This document shows positions 10,757 to 20,732 of a stretch of DNA of 64,000 nt, one piece after another. The stretch's first letter is position 1. Every line of letters starts with the position of its first letter. A model generated the notes under the pieces. It searched no databases. It had not been told where the DNA came from and saw nothing but the letters and a program-made list of their open reading frames with translations. The stretch lies in assembly GCA_009363875.1 (NCBI GenBank), contig CM018695.1, positions 50,391,161-50,455,160 of the forward strand. The letters are read 5' to 3'. A program made the position numbers and the translations under genes. The stretch comes from Mikania micrantha. Lineage: Eukaryota > Streptophyta > Magnoliopsida > Asterales > Asteraceae.

Positions 10757-13709
10757 TGTGACACCTCGCAATTTCCAGGTCAGCAATTCTATTATTTTAT
10801 TAATAATGTTTATTATTATTTCATACGTGGCACTAGAATGAATGCATTTAGTGTGACACGGGGCACAACGGACCAAACACACCGATAATTCGAGGAATTA
10901 TCGCACGAAACTCGCACGTGTCTTGAATGACGAACGTTGGTGAACGGATCGCACCACAGTACACTTTCACTGCACAATTAGGTTCCAGAGAACCTAAGTT
11001 AGTAGAACAGCGCTTAGGTGTCGAGGAACGATGACCGTATTCGAGAAATACGAGAAATTCGGTTCAAAACAATGAAATTGGGCCTATTGGGATCAGCCGA
11101 GACCCATCGCGGTACGCGATGCACACCAACTTGGGCCTTCGCGGTACGCGAAGCTTGAGCGGGGAAATTTGAATTCTCCGAAAAGAGTCGCGGTACGCGA
11201 CGACCGATCATCTTCAACCACCGCGGTACGCGGCGTGTTTCGGGAACAGAATGAATATTTTAATCACCGCGGTACGCGGGGTTGCTTTTTGTGCAGCCTC
11301 CGCGGTACGCGACGACCCCAACACGCCAAATCTTTATAAAACCAAGACTTAATCATTTCTGTTATCCCTTCCACCGAATTCTAGCGATTGAACCCTTCTT
11401 CCTCGACCATATTCACCTGCCAATCACCTTTTGCACCCTTTGGAAGCCATTTGCAACACTTGAGAAGCCCCATTTGAAGCTTTTGGTGATTGGAGTGAGC
11501 TAAGGAGCACCATTCATCATCGTGAACGACCAAGAGTTGCTGTGAGGGTTATTCCAGACCTGCTCAAGTCCTATTTCGTGGATTCCAGATCTTGTAAGGT
11601 AGTCTTTATTATCAATCTTGCTTAAAACAATCACTAGGCACACATGCAAGCCTTGTAGGCTACATGCATCACCATCATCACATTAACCACAAATTTTGGA
11701 GGTTAATCATGTGTTATTGGAAGTGTATATTACTGATTTGACGATTTGATTACGATCTATGATGATTCTTATTGAAATAAATGGCCATATGTTGTTTTTG
11801 TAACGTGATGGCTACTTTGATCAACATGCATGAATGATCCATGATGTTTTGTGTGATCTTTGATATTGTGATGTTGTTAGAAGTAATATTGATGATGTTC
11901 TACATGATTTAGAATGTTGGATTAAGTCAAAAGTGGTCATTTGGGACTTATTACTATAAATAGAAACTTTATTCTTGCAAGTATATGATTAATGATGAAA
12001 TGGCCACCATGCATGTGATTTGATCTAAGATTTATGCTTAAAATGATGTTTAGAAACTATTGTGACGAGTACTTGATGCATAGGAATGTCTAGAATAGTC
12101 AAAAGTATGATTTTTATGAATGTTACTATAAATAGTAACATTTTATCACGAGATTTCACATGGTTGATAAGTATGATAATGTTATGAGTCTAACATGCTT
12201 ATTTTAGTGATTTAATGATGATATTGAAAGAATATGTTGATTTGGAGACTTGATTTTGGTTATTCCTATAGGTTACTAAAAATAGTAACTTTATTTCGCG
12301 AAATTGTAAGTGGGAGCATGCTAGACATAACGGTTATGAATAAATGGCTAATAATGATTAGGATAGTGACGTTTAGATCATATTAGTTGTTAAACTTGAT
12401 GAAATATGCTTATTTTAGAAACTTTCTAATTATGGAAACTTTTACGCGCAAACTATGTTAAACCGGCTATGTGTAATTATGTGCTATGTGATAACATGCT
12501 CATTTAGGATAAATATGCATGTTAGAATAATCGGAATATGATTCTATGCATGATTTGCCAAATATGGAAACTTTCCTAAAATAGGAACTTACCATAGATA
12601 GTAAGTTTCCTCATAGGAATGATTTTGGTATCCGTACACTCCACACAACACTAAACCACACACTACATGAATACTTGATCCAAACCGTCACCAACGGGTC
12701 GTTAGGTCAAACACGGTCAACACGGTCAAACACGGTCAACTCGACCCACATAACCACTTAGTGTTGCTGAACACTAACACGGTCCTGTGAGACCCGCACT
12801 TGTGAACACAAACTCATAGTACCTATGTGATATAGGTGACTACTAGCCGGCGAGCTACACTATCTCTTTTGAGCTAACGCATTACTTAAACTCAGGTGAG
12901 TTTACGGCCCCACTTTTACTCTTTAACTGTTTTGTTAAACTATTGGGGTGAGAATACAATGCAACTGTTTTAGATATATGACTGGTATGTTGTGAAAACC
13001 ATTTTTGAGTGTAACCATTATCGCATGAAGTCCTCACTTATCCTTACCGTTCGTTGTATAACAAACGAGTCGTAATTACGTAGTACTACTGGGTTTGACT
13101 AGCCCCACTCGGCACCAATGTTGACTGGAGGTCATAACGAGTGTAATTTCGATGTTGATGTCGGGTTCAGCGATGACCCGCGGAGGCAAACGGAAACAGT
13201 CGAGTTTCGGTAAGATGAACTGACACACTCCACGGATCGTAGTATCCAACAACTAAACTTAACATACCCAGTATATGTCTGTTTACTATTTCTGTCTGTC
13301 TAAACCTGTGAACTCACCAACTTTTTAGTTGACACTTTTTCGCATGTATTCTCAGGTAACTAATGGAGCACACGCTAGGACGCTCACCAGGACTCACTAA
13401 GGAGTCAAGCTTACATATAGACTCATATCCTAGGCTTGTGTGCATTGGATGTGTTTTAAAACAGATTAAACTTTTGTAGTACTTGTTAAACAATTTACTT
13501 TTCCGCTGCAACATTGTTTAAGTATGAATCCGCTGTTTTTGTTGTTAAACATATTTTCCGCTGCTTATTAAATGAAAACTTGTATTGTTTTACAATCTGT
13601 GTGAATGTGTAACTCATATAGAGTCGTTCTATATGACCAAGAGCTGTGATCCTGGCCACGTCACACCCACGTGGACTGACACCACGAGTGGGAATTTGGG
13701 GGTGTGACA
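10757..13709 (+). repeat. 3' LTR of gypsy 1
   Basis: 2953 bp, near-identical to 2010-4961, with the single length difference an extra A in an A run near 12280. It ends at 13709 and is followed by the CAAGT duplication. It holds the same palindrome cluster and TATA box. Confidence 0.95.
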
Positions 13710-13714
13710 CAAGT

Positions 13715-14561
13715 AGATCAGTCTGAGACAGGAATCTTCATTCATCAAACCAAATATGTTGGGGATATACTGAGCCGGTTCAATATGTCTGATGCAAAGC
13801 CTGCTGGTACCCCACTGGCTGTCAATCACGGGATTACTCCAGATGAAAAGGGGGAGTTAATTGATGCTACTTTGTACCGAGGAATGATTGGATCTCTTAT
13901 GTATCTTACTGCTTCTCGGCCAGACATCATGTTCGCCACATGCTTGTGTGCAAGGTATCAATCAAAACCAAGAGTCTCACATCTCATTGCTGTCAAGAGG
14001 ATTATGCGTTATCTGAAGGGTACACCAGATCTTGGTTTATGGTACCCTAATGATGATAACTTTGAGCTTACTGCATATAGTGACTCAGATTATGGCGGAT
14101 GCAAGAGAGATTTCAAATCAACATCTGCAGGATGTCAGTTCTTTGGAAACCGCTTAGTTACCTGGCAGTGCAAGAAGCAGACGTCGGTGTCTACTTCAAC
14201 CTGTGAAGCTGAATACATTGCTGCTAGTTGCTGTTCTCAAATCATCTGGATTCAACAGCAACTCAGGGACTATGGGTTACATTTTTCTAACACTCCTATA
14301 TATGTTGATAATACTGCTGCCATAGCTGTCACTAAGAATCATGTTCAGCACTCCAAAACAAAACACATCGACATTAAATATCACTTCATACGTGATTGTT
14401 TTGAAAAGAAATTAATCGATGTAGTTAAAATTCACACCAAACACCAGAAAGCCGATCTTTTCACAAAAGCCTTTGATAAACCCAGATTTTTATATCTATT
14501 ATTGGGTAATGGTGTTTTCCAAAAGGATGAAGTCCTACCTTCATCTGAATCTAACAAATGA
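13715..14561 (+). pseudogene. Copia pol, end of RT and RNase H (3' part)
   Basis: Continues the copia polyprotein broken at 2009. The frame is open for about 280 residues to the stop TGA at 14559-14561. It holds the end of the RT (SLMYLTASRPDIMFA) and the copia RNase H: YSDSDYGGCK near 14078, STCEAEYIAAS near 14199, and VDNTAAIAVT near 14305 supply the acidic active-site residues. It degrades RNA in the RNA-DNA hybrid. This half has no internal stop, but the protein as a whole is dead because of the insertion and the upstream nonsense codons. Confidence 0.92.
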
Positions 14562-15733
14562 TCATCGCTTTTCTTAGATAGTTTTTGTTTTGTCTATTTA
14601 ATTTTATTTCAGTTTTCTTGTCTAGTTTCTTTTCTTATTCAAAAACTCAAAAAGATTTTATGTTTTTAGGTTTTTAGGGGGAGATATCTATTAATTGAAA
14701 AACCAAAAACATTTAAAAAAAAAATTTTGAAAAACACAAAAACAGTTGAAAATTTAAAAATTGAAAGGGTCTTTCTTTATAAAGTAATACATTGATCTAT
14801 CATGTCACAGAAGCAGAGGTGAATGTGTTAGCTGAAAACACAAGAGAATTATGATGTGATGTATTGATAGGCCAACTCTACATAATGAATAAACACTTTG
14901 TGATATCTTAGAAAGTCTGATCTGTGGGATCTGTTTTATAAAACCATTTAATTGAAAAATAGTTTTTGACTCAAATCAAGCATACACCGGTCATCATGGA
15001 ATCAACTGAGGTTTCACATAAAAACAAAAATCAATGCAAGCTGGTATTAAGCTTGAAGAAAAAGAAAAACAAGCTGGTATTAAGCTTGAAGAAAAATAAA
15101 AACAAGCTGGTATTAAGCTTGAAGAAAACATAATGCAAGCTGGTATTAAGCTTGAGAAATACTTGAACAAATTAAGTTCGATTCCATACACGTTCCATAT
15201 TGCTGGGACGAACCTAGCTGAAGCCGTCCATTTGGATAGAACAAGAAAAATACAAAAAGATAATAAAGTTGGGGTCTTATTGAATTTATGATGACTGGTA
15301 TTAAGATATGCAGAGATGATTTTTAAACTAAGTTTGATTTTGAATTGGTGAAATGAAATGGGGAACTCGATTATGGTTTAAAATTGGACAAACATATCAG
15401 TAATCGTACCATAATAAACTTGTGTTTGAAGTGAAGCATTCAATGAAGATGATGTGATGTGATTAGAGATATGTGTTATTTTATCAATGGATCTCTCACA
15501 AAAATATGTGTTTATTTGTCTTTATTTATTATCTGTACAGTCGTAATTGTTGTCTCAGAAAAATACAAAAAGATTTTCTATTTTCAAATTTATTTTAGAT
15601 GATCATTTGTATGTTCGGATGTCTGTCACATCTGAATCCTGAACCATCCAGACATATCTTCATAACTGTCACAATTTTAAATGATTCAAAATGAAAAATC
15701 TTGAAAAAGTTTGAGTTTTGGGTGTTGAAAAAT
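14562..15733 (+). other. Copia noncoding spacer after pol, with PPT-like tract
   Basis: Sequence between pol and the second ORF, without coding signals. TTTTTAGGGGGAGATATC at about 14670-14687 resembles a polypurine tract although the 3' LTR lies 5.4 kb further on. Sirevirus-type elements are known to carry more than one such tract. The short direct repeats at 15036-15156 fall in this stretch; the rest is AT-rich. Confidence 0.55.
15036..15156 (+). repeat. Four short direct repeats in copia spacer
   Basis: Four copies of CAAGCTGGTATTAAGCTTGA start near 15038, 15070, 15103 and 15136, about 33 bp apart, separated by A-rich spacers. Each unit also has AAGC/GCTT ends that could pair. Spacing is regular but the spacers are not unique sequences as in CRISPR, and this is a plant element. 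Confidence 0.85.
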
Positions 15734-15993
15734 TCCATTCGCACGAATGAGGTGTGAACTTCATTCATTCGGCCGAATGACCTCATTCTGCGAATGAGTC
15801 ATTCGACTGAATCAATCAGACAAAGTAAGACTCATTCGGCGAATGAGTTGTGACGAATGTCTCTTTCGACATTCTCATTCGGCGAATGAGTGATGACGAA
15901 TTTCACATTCGTCAAATCACATTCGGCGAATGTGTTTGAATGTCATCCGACCTTTCGCCTGTCTCATTCGGCGAATGAAAGGCCTATATAAAC
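15734..15993 (+). promoter_or_regulatory. Internal palindrome cluster and TATA box upstream of copia second ORF
   Basis: At least seven palindromes based on CATTCGGCGAATG lie at about 15734, 15761, 15783, 15831, 15873, 15918 and 15963. The next flanking bases form complementary pairs that differ between copies, CTC/GAG and CAC/GTG. GCCTATATAAAC at 15982-15993 is a good TATA box directly after the last copy. The arrangement repeats that of the 3' LTR promoter at 20270-20459, suggesting a second, internal promoter for the ORF starting at 16614 (inference). Confidence 0.6.
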
Positions 15994-16375
15994 AGTTCTT
16001 CGGGCGAATGAAACTCATTCGACCAAATACTCTCTTTCACCCCTTAACTGTGTGTTATTCGCCCGAATCCCAATCCCGCTCATTCGATCGATTTCTAGTG
16101 TTTGTTCCTCACCCAGCCTCTGATCATTATATTCTATTTCATTTCAGTTACTAGGGAACGAAATTTCATTGATTTCCAACCATGGAATCATCAAGAACAG
16201 AACAAATTTTAGAATCTAGGGTTTCTTGAATCGCCCTTAAAATAAATGGTCAAAACGGCATTAAAACTAACTTTGTCATTTTGTAAACATGTTAATCGGT
16301 CGATTCTGAGCGTAGATATGTAGTTTTTATGGACTGATTTGATTTTTTTAAAAAACAAGGGTTTAAATTTCAAAT

Positions 16376-16520
16376 TCAGCCGAATGACGCCATTCGGCGA
16401 ATGGCTCCTACCTTCACTGTCATTCGGCGAATGTGCTCTATTCACCAAATGAAGTTCATTCGGCGAATGACTCATTCGGCGAATGTGCTCATTCGCCAAA
16501 TTATCTGTCATTCGGCCAAT
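16376..16520 (+). repeat. Second internal CATTCGGC palindrome group
   Basis: Four clear copies near 16390, 16420, 16456 and 16471 plus degenerate ones, one with a CC/GG outer pair. They lie between the putative internal TATA box and the ATG at 16614. CTTTAG directly before that ATG resembles a splice acceptor, so this group may lie in a 5' leader intron. Confidence 0.7.
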
Positions 16521-16613
16521 CAGTCTGAACTGTTTCTAAGTTCTGATTTTTAACTGATTTTCAATTTTCATGTTATCTGAATGGCTCTAACCTTTCTTTA
16601 TTTGTTCTTTAGG

Positions 16614-19600
16614 ATGGCTGGTTACAAATCTGTGACGAAGAACAACATCTGCGCGCACTTAGACCTTGACACTCCGAACGCAAAGCATTATGCTGAGATT
16701 ATTACCTTTCTCAGGCGTTCGAGGATATTTACAGCCATCTCCACTATGCATGTGCCTTATCGGTCACATCAACAGGATTTCTGGGTTTCAACTGATATCG
16801 ACTGTGAGACTGAGCCTACCGTTATTAGAGGAAAGGTTCTCGGCATGATGTTGTCATATCTGCCGAGCACATTAGGAGAGTCTGTGGTTTCCAGGATTCT
16901 CCTGATCAGCCATACTTGCTAGACCGCTACTTGGTTCGTGGATGTTGCATGCGGTGCAAGTATGAAGGAGATCTAGGAGCAGGGATTCTCAACAAGGCCT
17001 ACATGTCTCCACAGTTCAAGTATCTCGCGCATGTACTGATTCACTGTCTTGGATCCAGGAGAGGAGGATTCGGTGATATGCGGGAGACTATTCAGTGTGC
17101 CTTTGTTGCATTGGTGCTTAACAGGCCATTCAACTTCTCTGAGATGGTTTTCTCTCACATGAAGGAGAATGTCACGCTGAAGGGGGACAAGAAATTTCTG
17201 ATGTACCCGAGGTTTCTGCAGCAACTGATCGATGCTCAGTTACCGGATCTGCCGAAGATCAATGCTGACATTATCAAGCTGGAGCACATGAATGATCTCA
17301 CACTCAACAGGGTGATGTCATACAGGGGCAAAGAGAGGAAGCCAGCATCCATATCTTTATTTGGTCATCTCTCTAGGCCTGATTATAGAGCACCAGCTGG
17401 TAGAAGATGGAGACATGATGACTCTGATTCAGACATTGAGGATATTGTTGTACCAGATGATGGTGGAGATGATGACGGTGGTGATGATGATGGAGAAGGT
17501 GAGGTTGGTGCTGGGGCAAGTGTTAGTGCTGCTGATGGTGGTGGTGATAGCTCGGTAGGTGTGAGCTCAATGACTATGAGCACATCTGTTGTGACTCCTG
17601 ATGTGGGAGTTAGCACCTCTTTAGCTGCAGAGGAGGAGGTTGATATTGATTTACTGATGGAGCTAGATTTTCTAGTTACTACTACCTCCACAGTGTCTGC
17701 TCCTATTGATACTACAGTCCCTCTTTCTGCTGAAGTTGATGATGAGTCTGAGGACTCAAGTGAAGATGAAGAGGAAGCTGGTGAGGGTGGTGACGAAAGT
17801 TCTGATTCTGATGAGACTATTGATGATGAGTTTGAGAAGGTGATGGAAGGAGGAAGGATGGAGATAAGAAAGAGAAAGAGGAGTGAAGAAGAGATAGAGG
17901 AGATTACTGATCCTTCATTTATTCCAGAGTTTGATTTTTCTCCTCCACCTCGGTCTTCTACACCTGCTACTACTGTTGTTTCTATAGCAGCTTCTCAGCA
18001 GACAGCTTCCAGAGTAGGGAGAGGAAAGAGGTCGAGGTTCTCCTTTCAAAGGAGGTCAGAACTGACAACGGCTGCTACAACTACTGTTACATCAGTAGCA
18101 GCTGATTCAGTTTCTTCACTGACCTGGTCAAGGGCAACTCATGTTCATGCTACTATTGCCCCTCTGACCACCTTGGTGACTCAGGCACCCATATTTACAG
18201 CTGCTTCCTCTGGTCCCTCCATCTCATGTGCTAATTTGTCTATACCTACTGTGTCAGTTGTTGATCAGCTGAGCACACTGAACAGTATGGTACTTAGATT
18301 AATGGAGAGGAGTATGGAACAAGAGAGGAAGAACAGGGAGCAAGAGCTGGTCATTGCTCAGCTCACAAAGAGATTGGAATAACAGGATACTCTGCTTTTA
18401 CAGGCCGCAGATCAGAGAGCTGATCTAAGAGCCAGGTCTGCTCAACAGGAGCAGCAGCTGCTGAAGTACATAGATGAACATCATCAGCTTGCCTTGATAG
18501 TTACTGACTTCAGTGATAGGATACTTACCTTGGAGACTGAGAATGCTAGACTAGCAGATCAGTTAGACAGTCTCAAGGATAGTACTCCTAGGATAGAAGG
18601 CTCTTCTGCTCGTTCCGATGATTCAGACAAGGAAGATGATGAAGAAGAAGAAGAAGAGTCTGAGGAGGAACAAGTTGATTATGAAGACTCAGACAAAGAT
18701 GATGAGTCTGACGATGATGATGATGATGATAAGGACGGATCTGGGAGTGGGTCTTCTGATTCATCGAGTACTGATGATGATGATGACAATGATGATCAAA
18801 TCCCTCCCTCATCTGAGATCCGGTCCAAGAAGGCCAATGACAAGAAGGCTCAGGCTCCTCCTCCTTCGTCTCCTTCAAAGACAGCTGATCCTGAAGCTAC
18901 TATGGAAGTAGAAGCTGTGCCTTTGAGACGTCAGTTAGACGAGACTCTTACCATGATTTTGGACGCTCAAGGCATCATACAGCACTCAGTCAGCTATGAC
19001 AAGGAGGAGGGAGAAATCATTCACTGCTTAACAAAGGAACAAATTGCTGAGCTTTTCAGGTTAAATCCTGAAGAGGTGATCACTGATGATACCTCTGTTC
19101 CTATTGTTGATGAGCCAGAGCCAGAACTCTTTGATGATATTGATAAAGTTATTTTGGAGGATATCACGGACGGGGAATATCCTAAGTACACATCGGCTGA
19201 GGATGAGTTGCCTACATTTACTGAACCATTTGATCAAGAAACAGAGGATCTTCTGGTCAGATATTTGGAAGAACAAGTTGAAGCCAGCAAGTCCGAAGCC
19301 GATGAACTAGAGAAAAAGAAAAGAAGAGTGGGAGGCTTACTGGGGGGGCCTTAAAGAAACAGAGCACCGAGAAGATGCTAGCAACACACAAGAAAGTCTA
19401 CAGAACCAAAGGCTACAAGGCTAGAAGTCAAATCTTGAGCTGGGCATACTTTCACGACCTCGGATGCTATGCAGTGAAAAGAGAAAGAGGGATAGATTAC
19501 TTCAAACATCCTCATGACTTTAAGACGTTGCCAGGCTTCGAAGTAAATCAATTAGCTCGTCTGAAGTTGCCATACAGTGAAGATTCAGGAATGTCTGCCT

Positions 19601-20082
19601 GGTTCTCTAGGCAAATCCAGTATGAGTACAGAAAGAGATGGGTGAACTTTCAGCCCCAACAGCCTGAACGTTATTATTTGCCAGAGATTGATGGAGACAC
19701 CCGGAAGCATAAGGTTATCCTGAAGTGGCTTCCTCCTAAAGTTTTGAAGAAGATTCCTTTACGGAAGATGCGTCAAGATTTTATGGAAGGCTTCCGATGG
19801 TGGTATTACGACGGGCGTACTGGAGAAGCAGTGATCGTGCCTTGCAAAGATAAGAAATGGGAGACAATAAGGATTTTTGAGCCTATGTGGTTGACAAATC
19901 TGTCCCACAAAGATGTCCTAGCTCTTTATCGTCATCGGATTTTCTTTGATATACAGGACATGGAACAGGCACTTCAGTTCATGAGGGTTATCCGGATCTG
20001 CATATGCTTAAAGATTCATGCTGGTGCAGATTGGAAAGCTATTTCTGAAAAGTATTTCAAGAAAGACACTTCCAAGAGCTGA
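16614..20082 (+). pseudogene. Large second ORF of the copia element (env position), broken
   Basis: A protein of roughly 1150 residues in pieces. ATG 16614 follows an acceptor-like CTTTAG. A frameshift near 16885-16892, TAA at 18380-18382 and a second frameshift near a G7 run at about 19330-19350 break it. The first 250 residues look globular (MYPRFLQQLIDAQLPDLPK near 17198). Then come Ser/Asp/Glu-rich disordered parts with poly-Asp, a Gln/Glu-rich coiled coil around 18265-18580, another acidic region, and a conserved-looking C-terminal domain of 230 residues from 19375 (Trp/Tyr-rich, SQILSWAYFHDLGCYAV). It sits where SIRE elements keep their env-like gene, yet I see no signal peptide and no clear membrane helix, so a true envelope role is doubtful. 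Function unknown. Confidence 0.7.
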
Positions 20083-20087
20083 ACTAG

Positions 20088-20102
20088 GTCCAAGGGGGAG
20101 TT
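20088..20102 (+). other. Copia polypurine tract
   Basis: TCCAAGGGGGAGTT directly precedes TGTAGATG, the likely first bases of the 3' LTR. It lies just after the second ORF ends, as expected. Confidence 0.8.
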
Positions 20103-20732
20103 TGTAGATGCATTTAATGTCCCTAGTTCCATTTTGTAACATTCATCATGTAAAATTCAAGTTATATTAATGGAAGTTGTCATTCTATATTGTTCTTAAT
20201 GTTTATGTTTTAATTAATTGATTATATGATTGGGTGATTTGGTTTATTTCATAATTGAGTATGAGTATTGCTCATTCGGCCGAATGACTCTAGAGTATGA
20301 AGTCATTCGCCGAATGAGAATAGAGCATGACTATAGTCAGCGAATGAGCCATTCGCCGAATGACTCATTCGGCTGACTTACCTATTCGACATAGTCATTC
20401 GCCGAATGAGTTGTTTCGGCCTCTCATTCGGCAGAATGTCTACTGCCTATATATACATGTTCAAAATCATTTCAACTAGAACTTCCGAGAACCCTCATTC
20501 GTCCCAAAGCACTCAAGTGTCAAACCCTTAGAATTTTGATCGTTCTCTTGCTATCCAACTTCGATTCTTAGCTCGTGGTGTTCGATCTTCACTCAAACGT
20601 TCTTCCTTTACCTTCGGATCACCACGGTTGCTGTCGGTTTCGATTGGAAAACCGTGGAATAGGATTCCGCACTATTCCAGAGGCTGTAGAGCAGATTTCT
20701 GTTGATTTCGTGTTGTTTTCGAGATCATTCTA
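20103..20732 (+). repeat. Truncated 3' LTR of the copia element
   Basis: Starts TGTAGATGCATT after the polypurine tract. It contains the palindrome cluster, a TATA box and a leader of about 270 bp. It ends without a CA terminus where reverse-strand gypsy pol begins near 20733, so the rest was lost. The 5' LTR is outside the window. Confidence 0.75.
20270..20459 (+). promoter_or_regulatory. Palindrome cluster and TATA box of copia LTR
   Basis: Copies of CATTCGGCCGAATG or CATTCGCCGAATG type lie at about 20273, 20304, 20350, 20364 and 20396 with degenerate ones between. TGCCTATATATACATG at 20444-20459 is the TATA box. This is the presumed promoter of the genomic RNA. Confidence 0.75.

Larger units (their letters stand above)
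2010..13709 (+). mobile_element. Complete Ty3/gypsy element (Tekay/Del-like), gypsy 1
   Basis: An 11.7-kb LTR retrotransposon with perfect 5-bp target duplications, CAAGT at 2005-2009 and 13710-13714, inserted in the copia RT gene. LTRs are 2952 and 2953 bp and begin TGTGACACC and end GGGTGTGACA. By eye they differ at about 30 sites plus one 1-bp indel, roughly 1 percent, so the insertion is recent. The internal part has a primer site, a coiled-coil first ORF, gag-pol, and a polypurine tract. Long LTRs, RT sequence and the chromodomain-like C-terminus of pol fit the Tekay/Del group (inference). One nonsense codon and one frameshift disable gag-pol, so if it moved recently it probably relied on intact relatives or was mutated afterwards. 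Confidence 0.93.
1..20732 (+). mobile_element. Ty1/copia element, SIRE-like, 5' end outside window
   Basis: A Ty1/copia element enters the window inside its integrase and can be followed through reverse transcriptase, RNase H, a 2-kb noncoding spacer, a large second ORF, a polypurine tract and the beginning of a 3' LTR. Domain order integrase before reverse transcriptase shows copia type. The long extra ORF between pol and the 3' LTR, with palindromic noncoding motifs, is typical of the SIRE/Maximus lineage (family knowledge). A young gypsy element at 2010-13709 splits the RT gene. The 3' LTR stops at about 20732, where minus-strand gypsy sequence begins. Several nonsense codons and frameshifts show it is dead. 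Lineage is an inference from layout and pol sequence. Confidence 0.75.

Noticed and set aside
15036..15156. Regularly spaced direct repeats resembling a CRISPR array
   Set aside because: Spacers are short A-rich variants of each other and the context is a plant copia element.
18588..18911. Frames on both strands over the acidic part of the copia second ORF
   Set aside because: Shadows of GAT/GAA-rich codons (His-rich and Met-rich translations).
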